Assembly (NCBI GenBank): GCA_038501625.1
Contig: JAZAYU010000181.1
Location: 682,001-746,000, forward strand
Direction of reading: 5' to 3'
From: Corbicula japonica
Taxonomy: Eukaryota; Mollusca; Bivalvia; Venerida; Cyrenidae
Length of the DNA: 64,000 bases
Shown: positions 55,195 through 64,000 of the stretch, in pieces
How the letters are laid out: each line of letters starts with the position of its first letter
How positions within the stretch are numbered: position 1 is the stretch's first letter
Made by a program: the position numbers and the translations under genes
Notes under the pieces: generated by a model
Databases searched by the model: none
What the model saw: the letters and a program-made list of their open reading frames with translations, nothing else
Told to the model about the DNA's origin: nothing

Positions 55195-55530
55195 AAATCG
55201 GTTGCGTCGCAGGGATTGCAGAACTAGGCGCTATCGCCGTGACGTTGCGGGTTCGCTCCCAGCTAGAAGCACTATCATTTGAAATTCACAGTAGCGCTAT
55301 TAGTGCAGTGTGGCGGCCGTAAAAAGTCTCCCCGTACATATAGTCAGTACTGTTATCAGTAAAATAACCCGTTACCGATGTCATGCAGTGACTGTTACGT
55401 ATATCAGGGCTATCCGATCAACCTTTTATTGGGGTTGTCCCGGTTAGCTCAATCGGTTGCGTCGCAGGGATTGGGGGGCTAGGCGCTGTCGCCGTGACGG
55501 TGCGGGTACGCTCCTAGCTAGAGGCACTAT
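55195..55530 (+). mobile_element. SINE dimer: head, core A, head
   Basis: A tRNA-like head (AAATCGGTTGCGTCGCAGGG ... GCGGGTTCGCTCCC) at 55195-55262 is followed by core A in its sense orientation (CAGTAGCGCTATTAGTGC, GCGGCCGTAAAAAGTCTCCC). A linker (GTATATCAGGGCTATCCGAT) leads to a second head at about 55436-55525 with A-box TAGCTCAATCGG. The spacing of equivalent head positions is about 245 bp. This copy shows that core A belongs to a tRNA-SINE unit that can occur in tandem. Confidence 0.85.
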
Positions 55531-55609
55531 CATTTGTAGGCTCCATATTTTGACATCTTACAAGCTAACTGTTGCCAGTTAGCAAATGACATTTTACATG
55601 TACCAGGGC

Positions 55610-55750
55610 CCAAGATCATAAAACTAAGATTTGAGATCAGTCTCAAATCTCAAGAATGTGATTGGCTGACATGGCGACTGGTCGCAATTTCAGCCAATCA
55701 GATGCTTGAGATTTGAGACTGATCTCCAGATTTAGTTTTATGATCTTGGT
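55610..55750. mobile_element. Foldback family G, best copy
   Basis: CCAAGATCATAAAACTAAGA ... TTAGTTTTATGATCTTGG with long complementary arms (GAGATCAGTCTCAAATCTCA inside). The most complete copy in the window, about 141 bp. Confidence 0.9.
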
Positions 55751-57248
55751 CACAGGCCAAACGACTTTGATCTATGACTGAAGTAGCTTCTTTGAAATTA
55801 AAATAACATTGTCGTTGTCTAAAATCAGTTAGATTTCATAAAGTGCATACTGGCTGATTTTAGACGCAATTTTCAATGTTAATAAAAGAGGTTTTTTTTC
55901 TTTCATCATAAAAGCATTTCAATTAACTTTATTATTCAATGCCAGTTGCCATTTAAATATAAGAGGCAACGAGGTCGAGTAGTCTGGAAAAACAACGAGA
56001 TTTTATGTAAACAGGGAGTTTACAAAACTAGCCAGAAGCAAGGAAGAAAACAAGTTATTTGGTATTAAATGTTTTCTTCATACTGCCCGAGGTTCACTTA
56101 AGATCACTTTCTATAATTCGTAATTGGACAAATAAGCTGTAAGTATTTTACTTGGCTGGAAGTAGGGATGCTATTAGAGCTAAAGATACCGACTAAGTAA
56201 CTTCGACAATTCTTATAATATTATTTCATCAGTAATGTTATAATTTACAATGTATAACCTTTGAAGGGCACTTATTATAATATAGAGTATCGCTGAGGCT
56301 TAGATTCTCAGCCCCACCCGCCCTTCGAAAATCACTCCGCCCGAACGCTTTTTTATATAATGAAAAAATATTCATAGTTGGCTAGACGCTAAATTATCTT
56401 TGCAATACTCAAGTGTCGTTAGAAACTGTGAGAATTGTAAATAAAAAATAAAACCCACCCACCCGCTCCATTTTGTGCCAAAATTTGGATGAGATGTTCT
56501 TTTGCCTATATCGGGGGTAGGCGGCCTCGCCAGACAGTAATATATTTACCTTTTGCCGATACGGATGGTATGTACTGTGTCTGTATCCTGTATGTTTAGC
56601 TAGGCGATGCAGCAAGGCGCCGTATTTGTTTGGCTTTTGGGTATATACATCTGTAATATGTCCAAAATATATTATACATAACTATTTCAAATAGATAGAA
56701 ATGAACGTAGCCACCGAACACGACAAATATTAAAATATTGCTGGCTCGGTTCGATTGTGCCTGTTATTGGCAGTAATGAAATGCATGCTAAAACAAGTAT
56801 GCTTTTATAATGCCACCCACAATTTGTGACATTCTGTATGGCTTGAAATAAGAAAAGCAACATAAAGAGAGGTAATTGAAACTGATAAGTACACTGAAGT
56901 GAAGTACGGGGAAACTTTTTATATGATATGAATAGTTCGTTTTATCAACTCAGAGTCAAATACCAGAATTACGTCGGTATTCAAGAAGTCGTCAATGTTA
57001 TATTGGTCTGAAGTTGAAGTCCAATGTCCGCTATGATGCTGTCTGTTGATTTATGAACTTTGAATATAAAATTACTGGAATGAAGCTGCGCGTTATTTAA
57101 CACTAAGATATATGTTGACGATGTAAGGATTCTATACATTTACTTCCAATGCCTTCTATGTATAGATAACCCCAAAGCCATACAGCAGCGCCTCCCAAAC
57201 CATGCAAAAGACAGACATACGATCCGCAGCCAAATAAATATGGAATAT
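55751..57248. other. Intergenic with B and A fragments
   Basis: 56690-56790 is a diverged module B (GAACACGACAAATATTAAAA, CTGGCTCGGTTCGATTGTGC). 56900-56925 is a core A remnant (GTACGGGGAAACTTTTTA). A relatively GC-rich 56285-56620 has no supportable gene. Confidence 0.5.
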
Positions 57249-57383
57249 TATACCAGTTTGCAATATGTAGGTTTGTATTAGTCGAGTTGGATATGTAAAC
57301 GAGACCGAAGGTCGAGCGTGATGTGGTTTACAAACGCAACGAGAAATAATACAAACCTACAGATTGCATACTGGTATAATGTT
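57249..57383. repeat. Inverted repeat, about 34-bp arms
   Basis: TTATACCAGTTTGCAATATG then TAGGTTTGTATTA is mirrored by TAATACAAACCTACAGATTG then CATACTGGTATAA around about 67 bp. GAGACCGAAGGTCGAGCG is at the centre. Likely a foldback element. Confidence 0.85.
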
Positions 57384-60104
57384 CCTTTTATTATATACCC
57401 TTTTTCACTTCCAATTAAATAAGCACTAAATCAATAATGAATAGTGAAATGTGATGTAAGCAATTACATGTACGTCACAATAAACCATGAATCTCTACGT
57501 CATCGAACAAATGTTTACATTTTCAAGCGCCATGATCGATTCTGACAGATAAAGAATTATTAAACTTTCAAATCTTTGAAGGACTAAAAACAATAACAGC
57601 AAATTTTGGACAAGACCCGGAGATGCTGGAAGTGTTTACCGTGGTATTCGATATGTAACGACTAGGATTTGAAAGTGTTTCATTCTTATACCACAGCAAC
57701 AAGCTTTGTTTACATCAAATCATAGGGTCAGGCTTAAAACAGAAAATAGGAAGGATTGTTGCAAATGGATATTTAAATTGGGATAGTTGAACGGTATGTA
57801 CACTTCTTCGCTCCAAAACAGTAGTCTTTTGCTTGTTCCGTTTATATCCGCAATGACTATCTATTGATTTAACTTTCTTTCACATTTTTGACGATTTCGT
57901 TTTATTTTTATTTGTAAAGGCCGTGATATCGTTGATTAATTTTGAAGAAAGAGTGTCATTGGAGTCAACAAATCTAAATTTGTGAAAATATCGCCGTTTG
58001 AAACGTAGAAACTACCGGAAGCTGCAAAAATACAGAATCGGAAAACTGATCATGCGCGATACGAAATTATTAATCTGACTGAGTTGTATCAATTTTGCGG
58101 ATTAACGCTGCACTATGCTAAAATCATTAATGGGTATTTAATAAAGAATAGTTCACGTATTCTTGTTTATTGCCAACCACGGTGATAGACATTCCATATG
58201 GTTTTAATAAGATTATTACCATCAAGGGAGGTAATATCTACTCATTACTACACAGGAGTGAAGTACGGGGAGACTTTTTACAGCCGCCACACATAACTTA
58301 ACACCTGTCGATGCCAACGATAAATTGCTCTCACAATTATCTTGATAACGTAACCATATTGTCATGGAAGTGGGTTGAAAGTGTTTTGTCGTTATGCGAA
58401 AATAAAATTTTGAAAAATTTATCTACTGTCCATGTACATACTATTAGGTGACATATTAAGGAAGGGAATGAGTTATAAATCGTGAGTTTAAAAATCATAA
58501 ATGGGCCTTTTAAAAAATGGCTGGAAAAGTAAAAAATAGTGAAACATTAAAGTTAATAAAAATTCGAAACTTGTTATTCTGAAGTTTTTGCTTATTGAAA
58601 CTGAGTACAGAACTGAAAAGATTTTGAAATCGGTCAACTGGTTGCTGAGATATTATCATTTGAAAAATGGCAAGTGAAGTGAAAAAATTGTAAAGAATTT
58701 AAGTTCATAAAAAGTCAAAACTTGTTGCTCTATATGTTTGTACAGTCTTCAAAATCAATCAAGTAATACTCATATGTGGCAGAATAAAAATTTTATGGAG
58801 CTTTATTGACCAATATTAAATAAATCACAAGAATTTTTATTTATGTACTTAAAATATAATTATTACTGTTTCTTATTATTTAAATCTGCATTTCCGTTAA
58901 AATACATGTTTAAGCATAAAATATAAGTGCTTTAGAACTTGTGTTATCGCATAAAGATAAAAATTCATATTTTTAAGAAAGTGTGTCACACTCGTGTCAC
59001 ACTCCTGACAACCACATAAATGCATTGTACTAAAAATGTTTCACTAAGGCCATTCCGTTTTTTTTTCACAATTTAACAAAACATAGACTTCTAGGAAAAA
59101 CATGCTCTTGTTTTTTGTAAAGGATATGTTGACAGAATATTGCAATATGTGCATAATGTCACATTCCTGACAAATTTAGCTGATATTTTCTGAAGGGAGC
59201 TGCAGACAAATATAATTTCAATAGAGGTGATTATATTATAATTATTGCATCTAGAAACATAAAACTTAATGATACACAAAACATTTCTTATGTACTTTTA
59301 ATCTTTAAAGTCCTATAAATTTATAAAGCAAAGATGTATTGATTTTCTTAAGGTATTTTCTAATCTACCACGCTTGACTTTATAGCATAAATTTTGATTG
59401 CTTTAAGTATAATATGCTTAATTTTATCATGATTTGATGCCTAATAAATACACCTTTTACTAAAACAACACTTAAACTTGTCATAATTCAAGCTTTTGTG
59501 TAAAATAATGGTCTGAACAAATGTGATTTTTAAAAGTGTCACACTTTTTTGTCACACTCCTGACATCTTTTGCCCATTATTTTAGAATATTTTCTTTTTA
59601 ACGGATGGTGCTATTTTGATAAAACTTCACAAATCTTTAAAGGGCATGATGATACACCTCTGCAAAGTAGGCAAATGGAAGTAACTGTTTGTTGCACATT
59701 TTTATAACACGAAAACCCAAACCAGCCATTTTTTGAAACAGCCCAAATGTAGATTAAATTGACACATATACAAGTATGATAAAAATTGGATACCTGTAAC
59801 ATGCAAGTCTTGTTACCCAATAAAATTTCTAAGCAGTATAAAAAGAAATAATAAAATATAGCTACAAGTAACATTAAAAATATGGTACCAAGTCATGAAA
59901 GCTGGGGCAAAGATAAACTATCAAGGGCAATTTACTAGTGCTTGATGAAGAGTTATTAAGTGAAACATTAAAATAATAAAAGAAAGAAAAATCATATTTA
60001 TCGCCACTGTTAACTTCCATAACGTACATAAAAGATTACGTAGGTCACTGTGTAATGTCAGTTGTCGCAGAGTGAGTGTCAGGGGTGTCCATGGTTGAAC
60101 TTCT
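57384..60104. other. Intergenic, no gene seen
   Basis: 58255-58295 holds a core A fragment (GTACGGGGAGACTTTTTACA then GCCGCCACAC). The word TCACACTCCTGACA, with one variant TCACATTCCTGACA, occurs at about 58995, 59158 and 59554. The rest is AT-rich with no exon recognised. Confidence 0.5.
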
Positions 60105-60215
60105 AGGCTGCGTGGGCAGTAATATGCATTTACAATACTGCCCATGAACAGGCTCAATCAAATAGAGCCTGCAAAATTGTCATATTTGTCGTGTTCGGAA
60201 GATCCTTTATCTATT
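60105..60215 (-). mobile_element. Module B copy
   Basis: CGTGGGCAGTAATATGCATT, CCCATGAACAGGCTCAATCA and AGAGCCTGCAAAATTGTCAT, then ATTTGTCGTGTTCGGAAG: module B on the minus strand with the CAGGCTC..GAGCCTG hairpin intact. Confidence 0.75.
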
Positions 60216-60596
60216 TTGATATATACCCAACGATGTCTATTCACACTACTGCTTTGGAACATAATTAACGTTAACAGCTGTTTATACAATACTTGTGTAT
60301 TGTCAACTAAAAACTTGAGAAAATACAACTACACCTAAACGTATAAATAATCAATAAAAACAGGAAACTAAATATCTCGTCCAGTTTCTTGGGACCCGGT
60401 ATCCGAAACATCCCGAGAACTGGGATCACTTTCAAACAGTAACAGTGGAATTTATTTATTATAGAATTCCATTCAGACGTTATTGATCTCAGATGACCGA
60501 AGACATATAAACCTAACCTAATTTATTAGAATAATACCCATCTTCTAACAAACATGCTTCCATATGCATCTACATAATACACGGAATATCAAATGG
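60216..60596. other. Spacer, no gene seen
   Basis: AT-rich; nothing recognised. Confidence 0.45.
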
Positions 60597-60811
60597 GGCA
60601 CGTCACGGGAAAAGGTACCTTCGGTCATTTTATATTTTAGTGTTTACTAAATTTTGAAAGAACTTATAACTAAAATGTGATTTCGTTACACATTTTGAAA
60701 ATAAAATGGTATTTTTGCCGCGAAATGCATAATAAATAATGTCCTCTGCTCAAATTTATGACGTCATTTCAAAACTTGACGTCAACTGTCCGAAGGAACT
60801 TTTTCCCGCGA
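60597..60811. mobile_element. CGTCACGGG MITE, complete copy
   Basis: The left end GGGGCACGTCACGGGAAAAG then GTACCTTCGG faces the right end CCGAAGGAAC then TTTTTCCCGCGACGTGCTCC. The interior contains TGACGTCA and TTGACGTCAA words and ATGTCCTCTGCTCAAATTTA, shared with 14447-14669 and 20985-21105. 215 bp, non-coding. Confidence 0.85.
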
Positions 60812-61688
60812 CGTGCTCCAATAGAATTCGGGATAAATCTCCGTCACTTAAGTTGTTGCAAGATCAGGTACAAAGCCTCTAAGCGTCTAGATGATCAAGA
60901 CCGAACAAGCATCCGGTTTTGGTGAGCTACTTCAAATCAATAATTTTGATAAGTTTCTGTTTAATCATCCAATTCTATCGAAGGATTGAAAAAGGGAACT
61001 CCCAAACTGAACCTTTTTCCGTGAAATGATCAGTAGAAGAAACGAGAACCGCGAACCGACAGTCACACAGCTTTCTTGGTTTTCTTTTTCGTTTTCATAG
61101 TAAAGTTTTGTCGTTTATACGGCCGGATTAACCATGAGGTCATCATTAGTTATGACCACAACGAACTGGACGCACTCGGCATCGGTGTAGCTTCGAAAGA
61201 ATCGACGTTTAATAATTAGTTTTCCATTAACATACATCCTGTTTTTTTATATATTATTGCCGTCTGAACATCCAATTTAATGTAAGTGGAATGTTGTTTA
61301 TTGACAACTTTTCTACCACTTCATGAAGTGCTCATAATTAGCTAGTGCATTGAATGTACGACGTAATGTTTGTACATGGAATGGTTGTTAGATTCCCAGT
61401 ATTTATCTTTCTATTTACACTTTAACTCCGTCCTCTGCGATGAAGTCTTATACATCAAACATACGTTATATTAAGATGTTAAAAACAGTTAATATATTGT
61501 TTAAAGTAAGCGAGAAGCCCTTCGGGCTACACACACTTTAAACAACCCAACTCTCCTTACCCAAATAAAAACCATCAAATATCGATTCAATCCTCAAATG
61601 AAAACAAACTCTCAACCTCCGACAGCTTGAGATTGTTTATTCTGAGATTTTTATTAATATAGTCCTAGTCAGTCACCTTGTTAGTCAA
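60812..61688. other. Intergenic, no gene seen
   Basis: A small GAAGCCCTTCGGGCT hairpin occurs at about 61512. No exon recognised. Confidence 0.5.
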
Positions 61689-62640
61689 TTCATTGTTCTT
61701 ATGGTTGTTTCTTCAATTGTTGTCAGTCTATTTATTGTTTTATAGGGCAGTTTCTTTAACTTATGTCAACCTTTTTGTTGCTGATAGGGTTGTTTCTCTA
61801 ATATATATTTGTCTGTTTATTATTCGTACGGTTGTTTCTTTAACCTAGGTTAGTATAGGTTCATAATTTGAAAAAAAAGTGAAATATGCATATCATGAAT
61901 CGCCACACTCACAAAACATAGCCTCCCCACACATCGAAAAAGAAGAAAGAAAAAGAGAGCATGTTATTAGTATGTCAATTCAAATAAAACGCCACAAACA
62001 ATTAACGAAAGTTTGAATCTTGAGGTAACCATCTTGGAACGGTCAGTGGCAAAACAAATTGCAACTGGGGGTTTAAACCAGGTTCTAGGGTGCACCAACC
62101 TCACACTTTCCCCAACAGGTTCTCATATCAACACTCTTACTACTGACAAACAATATATTACAGGATAAAAAATTATAAATAGGTTTATTTTAACATTTAC
62201 TATGCTGCATCGTTTGATTAGTACTCATTCACTTTCGCTTTTTTTAGGTTTTATTACCTAATGGGTAAGGTCGGAATAAAAAATCTGAAATCGAGATTTT
62301 TTTTTCAATTTTAGAGAAAGTACGGTCGGGATTTTTTGTAAGACAGAAAATATAAAAGTTCTGGCCTTATTTTGTATGTCTATTTATTGTTTGTTGGAGC
62401 GTGTATTTAATCTATTGGTAGTGTATTTAATCAATATTATTCTATTCAATCAACGTATGGGTGTTCCTGTAATAAATTATTTGAAGTATTTTTTGTGTTT
62501 TTGTAATGTTTCAATCTTTTTAATCAGTTTATACATAGGTCGTTTGGGTGTTTCTTTGACCTATGTTCAGTGTGTTTTATCGTTTTTTTCTATCATCTAT
62601 TTTGTGTCAGGCTTTTTATTGTTAGTAGGGGTGTCTTGCA
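61689..62640 (+). repeat. Degenerate 43-bp tandem repeat split by a family D copy
   Basis: About four units with GGTTGTTTCTTTAACCTA and GTCTATTTATTGTT variants lie at 61689-61860. Similar but weaker units resume at about 62370-62640 (GGGTGTTTCTTTGACCTATG, TCTATTTATTGTTTGTTG). Between them 61870-62145 is a near-complete D copy: TATGCATATCATGAATCGCC, AAGAAAAAGAGAGCATG, GGTCAGTGGCAAAACAAATT, AACCAGGTTCTAGGGTGCAC, CCCCAACAGGTTCTCATATC. The 102-codon hydrophobic frame at 62376-62684 comes from the T-rich repeat. Confidence 0.65.
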
Positions 62641-62760
62641 AAGAATTATTGACTAGCAAACAAAGTAGACTCAGAACAGAATGAATATAAGATGTAAATG
62701 CTGAACTTGGACTGGACTATTTGCAGATGTGGCAAAAAGTCGCGAAGAACAGACTGCCCT

Positions 62761-63180
62761 TCAATTATGGCTTTTTTTAAAAGATAATGAATAACCACTC
62801 ACTTCTGTTAAATAATTACTCCATCGCCAGCCTACAGCGATAAAAACTATTATAAAGTGATTTGAGACACGAACTGGGAAGTGTGACTTTATTTGACATT
62901 TAGAGTTCCTGTTTTTTTTCCATTCTGGCACCAATATATATAATTTTCTTAAAACATGACAAATATCGGGTAATTTAAGTGTACTATTAGAAATGTGGTC
63001 TGACCAGCTAATTTCAAGAAACGGCGTGATATACACCAAGGACACACTTTTTTCATTGCTCAGCTCTATTGATGTTGGCAACAACACGGTATTTTTGTTT
63101 CGTCTGTCACGTTTTTTGTCGTTAAATACCATGTAACCAGTATTTGTGATATACAGAATACAATCTAATGTAACATATAA
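62761..63180 (-). pseudogene. Possible decayed LINE RT C-terminal fragment
   Basis: The minus-strand frame of about 130 codons contains NTGYMVFNDKKRDRRNK, then FLEISWSDHISNSTLKL, then VLRKLYILVPE. The order (K/N)TxxMVF, a spacer, (L)xWxDHI, xxK, LxxL resembles the region after the RT active site in many non-LTR retrotransposons. The catalytic core and 5' part are missing and no homology test was possible, so this is tentative. Confidence 0.4.
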
Positions 63181-63205
63181 ATTATTAGAATATTAGAGTT
63201 TGAGC

Positions 63206-63906
63206 AACTTTGCAACAGAATGTGGTTAATTTGTATACTATCACGACTTTGCAACAGAATGTGGTTAATTTGTAAACTTCCACAACTTTGCAAAAGAATG
63301 TGGTTAATTTGTATACTATCACAACTTTGCAACTGAATGTGGTTAATTTATATACTATCACAACTTTGGAACAGAATGTGGTTAATTTGTAAACTATCAC
63401 AACTTTGCAACAGAATGTGGTTAATTTGTATACTATCACAACCTTGGAACAGAATGTGGTTAATTTGTATACTATCACAACTTTGCAACAGAATGTGGTT
63501 AATTTGTATGCTATCACAACCATGCAACAGAATGTGGTTAATTTGTATGCTATCACAACCATGCAACAGAATGTGGTTAATTTGTATACTATCACAACTT
63601 TGCAACAGAATGTGGATAATTTGTATACTATCACAACTTTGCAACAGAATGTGGTTAATTTATATACTATCACAACTTTGCAACAGAATGTGGTTAATTT
63701 GTATACTATCACAACTTTGCAACAGAATGTGGTTAATTTGTATACTATCACAACTTTGCAACAGAATGTGGTTAATTTGTATACTATCACAACTTTGCAA
63801 CAGAATGTGGTTAATTTGTATGCTATCACAACCATGCAACAGAATGTGGTTAATTTGTATACTATCACAACTTTGCAACAGAATGTTGTTAATTTGTATA
63901 CTATCA
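63206..63906. repeat. 39-bp minisatellite, 18 copies
   Basis: The unit is ACTTTGCAACAGAATGTGGT then TAATTTGTATACTATCACA, repeated about 18 times with point variants (for example CATGCAAC for TTTGCAAC, TATGC for TATAC). Because 39 is divisible by three and the unit lacks stops in several frames, long frames of 13-residue repeats appear on both strands (for example 63185-63907 minus, 63337-63966 plus). No start context, signal peptide or flanking exon singles out one as a gene. Confidence 0.95.
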
Positions 63907-64000
63907 CCGATATCTTCTCAAATCATGACCATCGGGTCGATCGTTTCCCAGCCACGAGGCTTATAACATGTAAAAGTAATATATGTTAAAATCTTCTTAA

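Noticed and set aside
62376..62684. 102-codon hydrophobic frame as a membrane protein
   Set aside because: It lies in T-rich degenerate tandem repeat DNA, which forces Leu/Phe/Ile/Val codons; no motif or splice context.
63206..63906. CRISPR-like array
   Set aside because: The units are contiguous with no unique spacers, and the window is eukaryotic.
63185..63966. Long repetitive frames on both strands (up to 240 codons) as a repeat protein gene
   Set aside because: They come from a 39-bp repeat without stops in several frames. There is no start context, signal peptide or exon structure, and both strands are equally open.

Overview
This is a eukaryotic, clearly AT-rich, gene-poor window, most likely from a bivalve mollusc. 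The grounds are indirect: the one clear gene is an intronless class A GPCR of a type expanded in molluscs, and the rest is dominated by tRNA-derived SINE heads, short inverted-repeat elements, and non-autonomous elements with satellite-like tandem cores of about 140-170 bp, an architecture known from bivalve Pearl-type elements. No species assignment could be tested.

Layout: 1-22 kb is repeat-rich intergenic DNA. It holds a near-perfect palindrome (4609-4749), an 843-bp element with arms of about 315 bp (6975-7817), a minisatellite made from the pol III A-box half of a SINE (10663-10995), a 1.5-kb element with a 165-bp tandem core (11911-13412), a divergent 62-bp satellite (16965-18165) and a 121-bp compound repeat with CAA tracts (21228-21935). 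The GPCR (22347-23480, +) starts about 410 bp after that last array. From 24 to 49 kb there are more elements, including a Pearl/HINE-like one at 26280-27877 and another at 38644-41595 that holds a nested insertion with a LINE 3' end, a three-copy local duplication (43274-44519), palindromic-word arrays and a LINE RT-region fragment. A GC-rich, CpG-rich stretch (48.7-49.3 kb) precedes a chain of exon-like segments ending in AATAAA at 52967; the longest joined frame is about 45 codons, so it looks like a non-coding or small-ORF transcript. A weaker second chain lies at 33.7-35.3 kb. From 53 to 64 kb come a TTAA-flanked inverted-repeat element, a SINE dimer, further short elements, a decayed LINE fragment and an 18-copy 39-bp minisatellite at the end.

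The genes do not form a pathway. The main biology is the GPCR and the organisation and nesting of the non-autonomous elements. All boundaries, copy numbers and similarities were read by eye; no database comparison was possible.
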